Assembly: GCA_029203185.1 (NCBI GenBank)
Contig: CP119310.1
Coordinates: 3,850,001-3,914,000 of the forward strand
Source of the DNA: Candidatus Chryseobacterium colombiense
Lineage (GTDB): Bacteria > Bacteroidota > Bacteroidia > Flavobacteriales > Weeksellaceae
Direction of reading: 5' to 3'
Length of the DNA stretch: 64,000 bases
How positions within the stretch are numbered: position 1 is the stretch's first letter; each line of letters begins with the position of its first letter. Below, in pieces: positions 9,396 through 17,056 of this stretch. The notes below the pieces were generated by a model. The model was not told where the DNA came from, searched no databases, and worked only from the letters and a program-made list of their open reading frames with translations. A program made the position numbers and the translations under genes.

Positions 9396-9472
9396 TTGCA
9401 GAGAGGAAGGGATTCGAACCCTCGATACAGTTACCCGTATACTACCTTTCCAGGGTAGCTCCTTCAACCACT
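9396..9472 (-). repeat. Left 77-bp direct repeat: truncated 3' copy of tRNA-Ser (attachment site)
   Basis: Identical over 77 bp to 27847-27923. It contains the tRNA-Ser from within the D arm to the 3' end (anticodon arm, variable arm and T arm). It lacks the 5' acceptor strand, so it cannot form a mature tRNA. At 9473 the sequence leaves the tRNA (ctGGtgttacc instead of ctCGgacacc). Confidence 0.95.
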
Positions 9473-9474
9473 GG

Positions 9475-9487
9475 TGTTACCTTTAAA
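9475..9487. promoter_or_regulatory. Possible integrase arm-type site at the left end
   Basis: TGTTACCTTTAAA here matches TGCAACCTTTAAA at 27708-27720 in 11 of 13 positions. Both lie just inside the att repeats. The role as an integrase arm site is inferred. Confidence 0.3.
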
Positions 9488-9523
9488 TAAATGTATGCCT
9501 AAAACTGCTCCTATTTTATAGCA

Positions 9524-9970
9524 TTACAATAATCCTTCATCAGCAAAACTCATGTAGTTTTCTTTTGTAATTATGATGCTATCAAACAAAGTAATATCCA
9601 TAAGCTTACAGCTCTCTTTTAATTTCTTTACAATGTTCAAATCTGCTGAACTTGGTTTTAAATTTCCACTCGGATGATTATGGACTAATATAATACCTGG
9701 AGCCAAACATTTTAATGCTACTGATAATACAAGTCTGATATCTACTAAACTACTCGTAATTCCACCTGTGGATAAATTGTAGATTCCTAAAAAATAGCTT
9801 GAATTATTAAGTAAAATCACTTTTACTTCTTCCTGCATTTGTATTGTTTCTTCATTCCAAAAGTTTCTTATAATTTGAACAGCATCAAAGCTTGTAGTAA
9901 TCTTTGAACTCACAATTTTGTTAGGTTTATAAGAAACCTGGATTTCAGAAACTGATATAGTGTTATTCAT
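9524..9970 (-). CDS. RadC-like JAB/JAMM-domain protein
   Basis: 148 residues holding only the RadC C-terminal domain. The JAMM metal signature is complete: H97-x-H99-P-S-G and D110 (H-N-H-P-S-G-x-x-x-P-S-x-x-D). The helix-hairpin-helix N-terminus of chromosomal RadC (~220 aa) is absent. Short RadC forms like this are common in Bacteroidota mobile elements; a DNA-processing or anti-host role is often suggested but unproven. It lies 6 bp after the 9977-10351 gene, at the end of a five-gene minus-strand run. Confidence 0.88.
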   Translation of the reverse strand: MNNTISVSEIQVSYKPNKIVSSKITTSFDAVQIIRNFWNEETIQMQEEVKVILLNNSSYFLGIYNLSTGGITSSLVDIRLVLSVALKCLAPGIILVHNHPSGNLKPSSADLNIVKKLKESCKLMDITLFDSIIITKENYMSFADEGLL

Positions 9971-9976
9971 TTTTCT

Positions 9977-10351
9977 TTAGTTTAAATTGTTTTGTAATAG
10001 TTTATTCTGATACATCAAAACAGTGAATTTCTTATCTTTCCTTAAAATCAGCATCATACATTCAGGTAATTCGATATCCTGTATCTCTTCTAATTTCTGT
10101 TTAAAAAAATCTGCAATGTTACCTGGAAAGAGGAATTCTACTCTCATCAATATATCTGCATTAAAATATAACAGAATATGCTTTGTTCTTCGCTCTAAAA
10201 TCTTATTGACCTCGCCGAAATATTCATAAGGTTCTAATGCCAAATCATTCTCAATAAATTCATAAGGTGGAATTGAAATAAGGTCAAATTCATAATCCGC
10301 ATACTCACTGTCAAGTTTAAAAATTAAGTAATCATAAATATCGTTTTTCAT
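9977..10351 (-). CDS. Hypothetical protein of the element's left arm
   Basis: 124 residues, acidic in the first half and not recognised. No signal peptide or membrane span. It sits 6 bp upstream of the RadC-like gene, so the two are probably co-translated. It carries one copy of the element motif TACCTGGA (10120-10127). A terminator separates it from the gene before it. Confidence 0.6.
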   Translation of the reverse strand: MKNDIYDYLIFKLDSEYADYEFDLISIPPYEFIENDLALEPYEYFGEVNKILERRTKHILLYFNADILMRVEFLFPGNIADFFKQKLEEIQDIELPECMMLILRKDKKFTVLMYQNKLLQNNLN

Positions 10352-10365
10352 TAATGTAAGGGTAT

Positions 10366-10388
10366 AAAAAAACCACCTCGTAGGTGGC
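10366..10388 (-). terminator. Terminator between two left-arm genes
   Basis: The stem CCACCT / AGGTGG has a 3-base loop; on the minus strand it is followed by a 7-T run. It lies just past the stop of the 10391-11038 gene and may limit expression of the two genes downstream. Confidence 0.8.
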
Positions 10389-10390
10389 TG

Positions 10391-11038
10391 TTAATCAATT
10401 TTAGGAATTGGAACAACAGGTATAGCTACCTTCTGCATTTCCTCTTCTATTTCTTTTAGTTTTTCTGGATAAACTTTTCTCTCATAAAAAAGCATTTTAA
10501 ATGCTTCATCAAAATCAATAAGGTTCTCATAATATTTTCTGTCAATACAAACTCCGAATTCTCCTATTGGCGAGTTTCCAAAATGTGGATGAATTACCTC
10601 ATCTTCATCAACTGAATAATCCAAATGATCATAATAGAAAATTGCCAGATTGTTATAACCAATATCAAAATACTTTATCAACCATTCTTTTAATTGTGAG
10701 TCATTGTTGTAGGTTTTGTATTCTTCAACTGCAACTTTACAAACTGCATCTAATTCCTGAACTTTAACACCGTATTCAACCTCTTCGTAAAAGCTCGTAA
10801 AATACCTATATCTCTTAGTACAATAATCTGCTTCTTGTAAGCAGTCATAAGGCAATCCTTCTTGTTTCCATTTGTGACATTGCTTACAAAGATTCTCAGA
10901 ATAATTTTTGATTCCCCTATATAAATCGTTGTATTCATACAACCAATAAGCAATCTTTTGTAATGTAAAAGGATTGTCATTGAGTTCTTTTAGACAATAA
11001 AGTGATCTATTTATTTTTTCTTCCAATTCCTTTTCCAA
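10391..11038 (-). CDS. Hypothetical protein of the element's left arm
   Basis: 215 residues, not recognised, predicted soluble and largely helical with many Tyr, Glu and Lys. A Cys-containing patch (C-K-Q-C-H near residue 52, then C-L and Y-C-T) could bind a metal but fits no named motif. Its start overlaps the end of the upstream membrane-protein gene by 32 bp, so the two are likely coupled. Confidence 0.6.
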   Translation of the reverse strand: MEKELEEKINRSLYCLKELNDNPFTLQKIAYWLYEYNDLYRGIKNYSENLCKQCHKWKQEGLPYDCLQEADYCTKRYRYFTSFYEEVEYGVKVQELDAVCKVAVEEYKTYNNDSQLKEWLIKYFDIGYNNLAIFYYDHLDYSVDEDEVIHPHFGNSPIGEFGVCIDRKYYENLIDFDEAFKMLFYERKVYPEKLKEIEEEMQKVAIPVVPIPKID

Positions 11039-11387
11039 TTTTTAAAATTCTATCTTTTATACTGTTAATAACATCTTTTTTGTTATCTGCTATTAGGAAA
11101 ACTAATATAACCAAACAAATCCCTAAGAAGATGAGTCCAATAACTATATAAATTATGAAGTGTAGAAAATCCCCAAACAAATCCCCAATATTTTTAGTAG
11201 TTTTATCTATACCAAAAATGACTGACATTAAAAGTAATACTAAGATTGGAGTTAAAAAGAGTGACATTAAAACTGTCTTTTTTTCTTCCCGATATGAAAA
11301 CCCAGACTTTGTAAGAAAGTATATCACAGGAGCACCAATGACAATTAAGCTTATGTAGTAAAAAGTATCGTTGAAATCAAGATTCAT
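11007..11387 (-). CDS. Small membrane protein, hypothetical
   Basis: 126 residues with about three hydrophobic segments: one near the N-terminus (Y-Y-I-S-L-I-V-I-G-A-P-V-I-Y-F-L), one around 40-60 and one around 78-100 (I-I-Y-I-V-I-G-L-I-F-L). The C-terminus is Lys-rich and probably cytoplasmic. It overlaps the next gene by 32 bp and lies 17 bp after the TPR gene. No family recognised. Confidence 0.65.
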   Translation of the reverse strand: MNLDFNDTFYYISLIVIGAPVIYFLTKSGFSYREEKKTVLMSLFLTPILVLLLMSVIFGIDKTTKNIGDLFGDFLHFIIYIVIGLIFLGICLVILVFLIADNKKDVINSIKDRILKIGKGIGRKNK

Positions 11388-11404
11388 TATTATACTTTTA
11401 ATTA

Positions 11405-11980
11405 TTACTTCTCTAAACTTTTAATCAGTTCTTTGAGATTATTATCTCCTCTTCTGTATTGATAGGCTTTTTTATACCATTTAAGAGCTTGTTCCAAATT
11501 ATCGCTATCCCTATATGCTTGAGCAAGTAATAACATAAATTCTGAATCTTTTGGAGAAACTTTTAATCCTGCATAACATATATTAGCAACAGCTTGATAA
11601 TTTCCATCCTCCAAGTGAGTTATTGCAACACCTTTTGATTCTTTCAAAAGCATTGCTAATTGAATTACATTGTTAACATTCTGATAAGGATTGTACATTT
11701 TGTCTTCTACAAATTCACCAGAAGAGGTTTTGTATTTAGCAGTTTCAGCTTCTTTTGATTTATTCAAACCTTCTGCAAAACCTCTGTTATAACCATCATA
11801 ATAGCTTGTACTTTTTTCATTTGCATTTGGAATTGGAGCAATTGGAGGAATGGGTTTTTGACAATTTAATCCTTTATCATAACAATACCCACCTTTATAT
11901 CCATCATTAAAACCTGAATTAAAAGCTGTTTGTGCTAACGAAAAAACTGGAAATAGTAATAAGGGTAATATTTTCTTCAT
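11405..11980 (-). CDS. Secreted or periplasmic TPR-repeat protein
   Basis: 191 residues from the ATG at 11980. It begins with a Sec signal peptide (M-K-K-I-L-P then a Leu/Phe core ending S-L-A-Q). C-terminal residues ~120-190 form two or more TPR-like repeats (L-A-Q-A-Y-R-D-S-D-N-L-E-Q-A-L-K-W-Y-K-K-A-Y). A Gly/Tyr-rich segment (F-N-D-G-Y-K-G-G-Y) follows the signal. The frame is open to 12022, but promoter boxes at 12002-12018 lie between, so 11980 is chosen. It heads the left-arm operon. Role unknown; TPRs suggest protein binding. Confidence 0.75.
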   Translation of the reverse strand: MKKILPLLLFPVFSLAQTAFNSGFNDGYKGGYCYDKGLNCQKPIPPIAPIPNANEKSTSYYDGYNRGFAEGLNKSKEAETAKYKTSSGEFVEDKMYNPYQNVNNVIQLAMLLKESKGVAITHLEDGNYQAVANICYAGLKVSPKDSEFMLLLAQAYRDSDNLEQALKWYKKAYQYRRGDNNLKELIKSLEK

Positions 11981-12001
11981 TTTATAAATTTTAAAGTTCT
12001 T

Positions 12002-12052
12002 CAAATATAACAAATGTATCATTTATGATAACCATACAATTATCATTTATGA
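12002..12052 (-). promoter_or_regulatory. Promoter and direct-repeat operator of the left-arm operon
   Basis: Two minus-strand -7 boxes (TATATTTG at 12002-12009 and TACATTTG at 12011-12018) lie 20-40 bp before the TPR gene. Just upstream, TATCATTTATGA occurs twice (12017-12028 and 12041-12052), repeated every 24 bp. The divergent XRE regulator at 12144 is the natural candidate to bind it (inference). Confidence 0.6.
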
Positions 12053-12109
12053 CCACTTTTGGCTATTAATATTAATAAACAAATAGAGTTAGAGTTTATC
12101 ATATTACCT

Positions 12110-12123
12110 TACGGTTTTCCGTA
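12110..12123. promoter_or_regulatory. Palindrome TACGG-TTTT-CCGTA upstream of the XRE gene
   Basis: Perfect 5-bp arms with a 4-base spacer, 20 bp before the XRE regulator start. It could be an autoregulatory operator. Confidence 0.45.
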
Positions 12124-12143
12124 GTTAAAGTGTATTCTAATTA

Positions 12144-12392
12144 TTGTTTAATATAGCCAAAGTGGATAAAAAAGAGTATCAAGTTGCAATAGGAAAGCGT
12201 ATAAAACAGCTTAGAGAAAAGAAAAATATTTCTCAAGTTGAATTGGCGGCTTTATGCAACTTTGAAAAGTCTAATATGTCCAGGTTGGAAGCAGGAAATA
12301 CCAATCCTACTGCATATACTTTGCATATTATTGCTCAAAAGTTAGAAATTGAAACCTTTGAGATTCTAAAGTTCAAAAGTTTATCTGAATAA
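12144..12392 (+). CDS. XRE-family helix-turn-helix regulator
   Basis: 82 residues consisting almost wholly of a lambda-repressor-like HTH: I-G-K-R-I-K-Q-L-R-E-K-K-N-I-S-Q-V-E-L, then N-F-E-K-S-N-M-S-R-L-E-A-G-N-T-N-P. There is no ligand domain. No ATG is available at the 5' end: the frame starts at TTG 12144 or GTG 12162, just before the HTH. The gene diverges from the left-arm operon across the operator-like repeats, so it probably controls that operon. Confidence 0.85.
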   Translation: MFNIAKVDKKEYQVAIGKRIKQLREKKNISQVELAALCNFEKSNMSRLEAGNTNPTAYTLHIIAQKLEIETFEILKFKSLSE

Positions 12393-12716
12393 GTTTTAGC
12401 TATTTATACATATCCTTTTATCAAACCTGGATAAAGGAAATCTTGTATTTTGTTGATGTTAAAGCAATCATGCATACTTATATCTCCAGGTATCTGCGAG
12501 TATAGATAACAAAATTGTGAAGATTTTCGCACCAAACTTGGAGTTGATATATTTTATATATCCAGGTGCAGTCTAAGGTTTTTTAAATTCTTCTGCACAT
12601 TTTTTCCTTACACTATATATAAAAGGAAATTTTGTACAGCTAAAAAAATAAAAATGTCCAGATTCTACCTGAACCTATATATGATTCTACAGTAAAATTT
12701 GGACATTTTAGGAAAT
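12393..12716. other. 324-bp gene-free stretch with clustered TCCAGGT-type motifs and a dyad
   Basis: No credible reading frame. The stretch holds three copies or near-copies of the element motif (AACCTGGA 12424, TCCAGGTA 12485, TCCAGGTG 12561) and ends in the 12651-12709 dyad. Together these make it a candidate replication origin or regulatory hub of the element (inference). Confidence 0.5.
12651..12709 (-). repeat. Dyad sharing a 35-bp arm with 23832-23866 (inverted)
   Basis: AAAATGTCCA at 12651 pairs with TGGACATTTT at 12700. The right part, 12675-12709, matches the reverse complement of 23832-23866 in 32 of 35 positions, the last 21 being identical. It lies 8 bp past the stop of the 12717-13064 gene, so it may act as its terminator. 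Confidence 0.75.
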
Positions 12717-13064
12717 TTAATCAGCCATTGATAAGTTACCTGGAGCTGAATATACTTTAGAAAAGGTAAGCTCTTCTGCTCTGTAAACATACCTATGGGA
12801 CAATGTAATGATTTCTCCTGTGTCTTGAATAGTGTATTCATAAGGCTCACACTCTTCCTTTACAATTGAACCAGGAAATTCTGAGCTAATTAAAGATTTA
12901 CAGGTTTCTTCATCGAATGTAGATGTAATAGTGGCTTTCTTAGAGGTGGCATAATACATTCCTGTAGTTTTGCTTAATACCATTTCAATACCTCCTGAAA
13001 CTTCAAGTACAAAGAACTCCTTGTTCTCTGCTACTCTTCTTTTGTAATTGATAATTCTTACCAT
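12717..13064 (-). CDS. Hypothetical protein of the element
   Basis: 115 residues, unrecognised and probably beta-rich: it alternates hydrophobic strands such as F-F-V-L-E-V-S-G-G-I and Y-E-Y-T-I. No signal peptide or membrane span. It has its own ATG and a long, unusually G-rich upstream region (13065-13336). It carries one TACCTGGA motif (12737-12744), read as part of a Pro-Gly codon pair. Confidence 0.6.
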   Translation of the reverse strand: MVRIINYKRRVAENKEFFVLEVSGGIEMVLSKTTGMYYATSKKATITSTFDEETCKSLISSEFPGSIVKEECEPYEYTIQDTGEIITLSHRYVYRAEELTFSKVYSAPGNLSMAD

Positions 13065-13182
13065 TGTTTTTGATTTTGAGTTAGAAATAACACCACAAGA
13101 ACTGAATTATACAGCACAAACAAACCCAGCTTTCAACTTGAATTTATAATTGTTTCTGTAAAATTTTTATATTCTTATAAAT

Positions 13183-13234
13183 GGTGGGGAGAGGTTTTCC
13201 TTTCCTAAAGATGAGTGGGGGTTATTATAAGGGG
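13183..13234 (+). other. G-run cluster in an AT-rich leader
   Basis: GGTGGGG, GG, GGGGG and GGGG fall within 52 bp of otherwise very AT-rich DNA. The spacing could allow a G-quadruplex, though one run has only two Gs and one loop is long. It lies upstream of both the minus-strand 13064 start and the plus-strand SIR2 gene. Confidence 0.4.
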
Positions 13235-13240
13235 ATTTGC

Positions 13241-13271
13241 TCTTGAAGAATTTTTTTCAAGATTTTTTTTT
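13241..13271 (+). terminator. Terminator-like hairpin upstream of the SIR2 gene
   Basis: The stem TCTTGAA / TTCAAGA is followed by an 8-9 T run, reading toward the SIR2 gene. No plus-strand gene lies directly before it, so it may insulate or attenuate the SIR2 gene, which starts 65 bp downstream. Confidence 0.6.
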
Positions 13272-13336
13272 AGTAAAAAAAATCACTGATTTTGAGTACT
13301 TTTAAAAATTAGAAGAAACAATGACTAATTTATATT

Positions 13337-16300
13337 ATGAATGGTGAAATAAAAAATAAAATATCAATTCTAAAAGAAGCTATAGTTACGGACAGATTGG
13401 TAATCTTTGCTGGTTCAGGAATATCTCTTGATTCAGGACTTCCTCTTTGGGGAAGTTTGCTTGAAGGAATAAAGAAGAATTTAAATGAAGAAATTAGAGG
13501 TGATGATGCACTAAAAATAGCTCAATTACTCTATAATGAAAAAGGAGAGAAAGAATATTACGATATAGTAAAAGAACTGCTATATAAAGACAGTACTGAA
13601 AAATATAATAATCTTCATGAAATGATTTTTAAATTAAATCCGCAACATATTATTACAACTAATTATGATAATTTCTTTGAACAAATTATAGAAAATGAAG
13701 GATTAGATTTTTCTGTTGTGGTGAAAGATGAAGATTTACCTTATGCAAAGTTTAAAAATTTATTGATAAAGTATCATGGCGACTTTGAAAATCATAATAT
13801 TGTTTTAAAAGAAAATGATTATTTAGAGTTCTCTAAACTCAATACATTAAAAGAAATTTTTGTTAAATCTCTTTTTAGCAATAAAATAATCCTCTTTATA
13901 GGTTATAGTTTTTCGGATATTAATTTAAAAATTTTAAGTAGAGAAATTCAATATATTCTGAAAAAACATCACCAACGAGCATATCTAATTAATATTTCTG
14001 ATAGCATATCTCAAACTGAAAAACTTTATTACGAAAATTTAGGTATTAATATCATTAACTATAATCAAGCAAAAAAAGAAATAAATGATTTAGAGAATTT
14101 TGGAGATGATAAAATCAACCTTTCTAATAAAAGTAAAAAAGTTTTCCAACTATTAAATTATATCAAACAGTTTGATTTATATAAGCATAAGAATAATTGT
14201 GGAGATAAGTTGAACAGACAGCAAATAATAGATGAACTTTACAATTCATTAATTAGATTTAGATATTTTAAAATATTGCCTTCTACATTTATTACAAATT
14301 TATACCCTATTAATAAAGGGAATAAAAACGATTCAGGAGAATCCAACTTAATGGGCAATGTTTTAACTTGTTTTAATGAAGAACTATATAATATAATTGA
14401 AGAATATAAAGGCTATGATGATAAAAATTTCACGGAAGATGAAAGAGATAAGTTAAACTTTATTTTGAACAGATTTTTATTTTCTGGTATTTATGATATT
14501 GCAAAGCCGACTCAAAGACCTGATAGTTTTTGTTTTTATTCTTCAGATAGAAAAACAAAAATTGATTTGTTCGAAAAGATTAAAAAAAACGAAAGCTGTG
14601 ACTGTATTAATTGTTGTATAGATAAATTTGATTTTAATAAAGCAATTATTAAATTGAATAATTACACGATTACTGAAAATTCAGACCTCGCAGAAGATCT
14701 TTCTTATGCCTATGGATTTGTTCAATTGAATGATTTTTATAAAGCATACATTTCTTACAAACAAATTTTAGTAAAGGCAAATAAGCTTAAAAAACTTGAA
14801 GTTTCATTTCTTGCAAAGTTCAACATGTATAGACTTGGTAAAAAGTCTCATTTTATGTATGGTGGAACTATAGATGAAAAAGAAATAGATGAAATAAGAG
14901 CTGAGACTAAAAATATTGATATCGATTCGGAATTAAATAAGGTAAAATATTTTGTTGATAAAGAGGTTTTCGAATTTTTAAGAGAAATAAAAAATGGTAT
15001 CTATATTCAGAATCTTTGTGATGAAATTGATGGAATATACAATGATATTCCGAAAACAAAATCTATTATTGAAAATGGAGGTAGTGCTTCAAACTCCAAT
15101 ATAAATAATTTATATAAATCTAATTTAAATTTGAAAAATTTCATTGAAGACAATTTTATTATTGGTAATGGGTATTCAATGATCTCCACTGCATTTCAAA
15201 AATCAATAAATGCTTTTCTTGTGGGGTACTCAATTAAGTTTGTAAAAAGAGAAGAACGAAATTATCCTAACTTTGGAAGTCCTCATTTAAATTATTTTAA
15301 TCATTTCCTAATAAGATTTATTATAAGTGAAGCAAAGCATGAAGATTTCTTCAAATCAATAAATGATAATCAATTAAAAGAAATTGAAATCTGCGAAGAA
15401 GAAATAAATAAAATTATCAATGATTTTTCTAACTTTTTTTCGTCATCATTTACTGAAAGTAATTTTTGGGGACCTTCAATATCTGAAAACAACATTTTTA
15501 AAGGTAAGTTATTCGCAGATAATGATTTTTCAGATATTATGCGAAGTATTCTAAATAATATTCTAATTGTAATGGCATATTTCAAATTCCCAAAAGAAAG
15601 TTCGAATGTGTTACTTGAAAAATTATATTATTTTATAAAATTTATAAAATTTCCTGAAAGGAGATTTGAGTATAGATATCTGAGAAACATCTTAGTTGAA
15701 AAGCAGGATGAAATAGATGTAGAAATTGTAAAAAAAATATTGGAAATTTATCTTGAGCAGAAAAAATATGATGCGAATTTCCTACAAATATTAGAATTCA
15801 TAAGAATAAAGGATGATAATTTTTTATTGAATAATTTTGATATAACACAATTTAACTTCAATGAAAATTATGGTGAATTCAATATTATATATAAAGTCTT
15901 AAGTGAAGAAAATAAGATAATTTTCAAAACACAATTGCACAAATATTTAGTAAGTGACAACAACTCTCCCAATGAATACTCATATTTTTTAGCATTCCAA
16001 AATGAAATGTTTGATGAAAATAGTGATGTATTTACTACATATCTAAACCTTATTAAAGAATATTTAAAAAACAGAGAGAATAATGACCATTTAAATGGTT
16101 ATAAGGATTATTCAATTTTGAACTTTTTTTATCTCATTTATACAAAAAAAATAAATAAAAAATACGTAAATAGAATATCAATAAAAAACAACTACTTTAA
16201 ATTTCTTTTAAATTTATCTAAATACCCTTCGGTACTGTTTAATCCCTTATGGCTAAAACATGACACTTCTGATGTTTATATTAATGAATTTAAAAAAGTT

Positions 16301-16387
16301 CCTTACATTCAAACTATTTTAAAGGATTATCTTACAAATAATGAAGATGAAGAGCTAATGAAAATTTATTTTAAATTAATAAAATAA
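13337..16387 (+). CDS. SIR2-domain large protein, probable antiphage NADase (DSR-like architecture)
   Basis: 1016 residues. The N-terminal ~240 form a SIR2_2-type Rossmann domain: F-A-G-S-G-I-S (24-30), T-T-N-Y-D-N-F with Asn109, K-Y-H-G-D-F with His147, and F-I-G-Y-S-F-S-D (187-194). The Asn/His pair is what SIR2 defence effectors use to cleave NAD+. The remaining ~770 residues are helical, Lys/Asn-rich and unrecognised, with a Cys cluster C-D-C-I-N-C-C at 421-427. Size and layout resemble DSR1/DSR2, which sense phage proteins through the C-terminus and deplete NAD+. The target here is unknown. Codon use is strikingly AT-rich. An independent unit: 78 bp separate it from the next gene. Confidence 0.82.
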   Translation: MNGEIKNKISILKEAIVTDRLVIFAGSGISLDSGLPLWGSLLEGIKKNLNEEIRGDDALKIAQLLYNEKGEKEYYDIVKELLYKDSTEKYNNLHEMIFKLNPQHIITTNYDNFFEQIIENEGLDFSVVVKDEDLPYAKFKNLLIKYHGDFENHNIVLKENDYLEFSKLNTLKEIFVKSLFSNKIILFIGYSFSDINLKILSREIQYILKKHHQRAYLINISDSISQTEKLYYENLGINIINYNQAKKEINDLENFGDDKINLSNKSKKVFQLLNYIKQFDLYKHKNNCGDKLNRQQIIDELYNSLIRFRYFKILPSTFITNLYPINKGNKNDSGESNLMGNVLTCFNEELYNIIEEYKGYDDKNFTEDERDKLNFILNRFLFSGIYDIAKPTQRPDSFCFYSSDRKTKIDLFEKIKKNESCDCINCCIDKFDFNKAIIKLNNYTITENSDLAEDLSYAYGFVQLNDFYKAYISYKQILVKANKLKKLEVSFLAKFNMYRLGKKSHFMYGGTIDEKEIDEIRAETKNIDIDSELNKVKYFVDKEVFEFLREIKNGIYIQNLCDEIDGIYNDIPKTKSIIENGGSASNSNINNLYKSNLNLKNFIEDNFIIGNGYSMISTAFQKSINAFLVGYSIKFVKREERNYPNFGSPHLNYFNHFLIRFIISEAKHEDFFKSINDNQLKEIEICEEEINKIINDFSNFFSSSFTESNFWGPSISENNIFKGKLFADNDFSDIMRSILNNILIVMAYFKFPKESSNVLLEKLYYFIKFIKFPERRFEYRYLRNILVEKQDEIDVEIVKKILEIYLEQKKYDANFLQILEFIRIKDDNFLLNNFDITQFNFNENYGEFNIIYKVLSEENKIIFKTQLHKYLVSDNNSPNEYSYFLAFQNEMFDENSDVFTTYLNLIKEYLKNRENNDHLNGYKDYSILNFFYLIYTKKINKKYVNRISIKNNYFKFLLNLSKYPSVLFNPLWLKHDTSDVYINEFKKVPYIQTILKDYLTNNEDEELMKIYFKLIK

Positions 16388-16465
16388 TAAAATTTATATT
16401 CGACGAATATCTATTAACACAAATTCCTAATATTATAAATTCATCACTACAAAAAACAATTAACT

Positions 16466-16837
16466 ATGATTAACGAACTTAGAGAACATATTAATGGATA
16501 TTGGGAATCTACTAATATTGCTCCATATTCTATAAATGACAATAAAAAAATAACTATCGAAATAAATGAAAGCCCCAATTGGTCCAAACTGGCAATTATT
16601 GTTAATGATAAGTCTGAAATGTTTTATGCTATAAAGCTTATAAAAACTCTTCAAGATTCTGAAAATACAACTTTAAGATTACATTTTAAAGTTTATAACT
16701 CTAATGAAGTTCCTGAAAATATTGATGAGGTTATTTTAGAGTGTAAAACATTTATATCTCAGTCACCAATGCAGATGGTTTGTAAACTGAATTTTGAAGG
16801 ATCCAATAGATTTAGATTATATACAAAAATAGAATAG
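16466..16837 (+). CDS. Hypothetical protein next to the SIR2 gene
   Basis: 123 residues, not recognised. Alternating hydrophobic segments (K-I-T-I-E-I-N, L-A-I-I-V-N, L-R-L-H-F-K-V-Y) suggest a small alpha/beta or beta-rich domain. No signal peptide or membrane span. It starts 78 bp after the SIR2 gene on the same strand and may belong to its transcript. Its position could fit an accessory or immunity factor, but nothing in the sequence shows it. Confidence 0.6.
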   Translation: MINELREHINGYWESTNIAPYSINDNKKITIEINESPNWSKLAIIVNDKSEMFYAIKLIKTLQDSENTTLRLHFKVYNSNEVPENIDEVILECKTFISQSPMQMVCKLNFEGSNRFRLYTKIE

Positions 16838-16838
16838 A

Positions 16839-16952
16839 ATGGCCAAAATGATTCCTCATATACTTGTTGGAACAGAAAATGAGGAAGAGAAAAGAAGTAT
16901 TAAGAAATTATCCAAAATTATATTTAATACCCTTTCAAGTAAATTACGGTAA
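16839..16952 (+). CDS. Possible 37-residue small protein
   Basis: ATG 16839 lies one base after the stop of the preceding gene. The frame encodes 37 residues: a hydrophobic start (M-A-K-M-I-P-H-I-L-V), an acidic patch (T-E-N-E-E-E-K) and a basic amphipathic end. Tight spacing suggests re-initiation. It could instead be the remnant of a longer gene. No family recognised. Confidence 0.4.
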   Translation: MAKMIPHILVGTENEEEKRSIKKLSKIIFNTLSSKLR

Positions 16953-16980
16953 TCCATAAAATAAATTAAATAAGATTATA

Positions 16981-16988
16981 TAAATTTG
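16981..16988 (+). promoter_or_regulatory. -7 box (TAAATTTG) of the six-gene cassette
   Basis: Exact TAnnTTTG match 68 bp upstream of the kinase-like gene, in the gap after the small genes. It suggests the cassette is transcribed separately from the SIR2 gene. No good -33 element is visible. Confidence 0.5.
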
Positions 16989-17056
16989 TTAAAAACTAAT
17001 ACTGAGCGTCTTCCGTAAAAAATGAAGGAGAACTCAATAAACCATAAAACTGAAAT

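Noticed and set aside
9396..9472. Second tRNA-Ser gene
   Set aside because: Lacks the 5' acceptor strand and part of the D arm; it is only the att copy.
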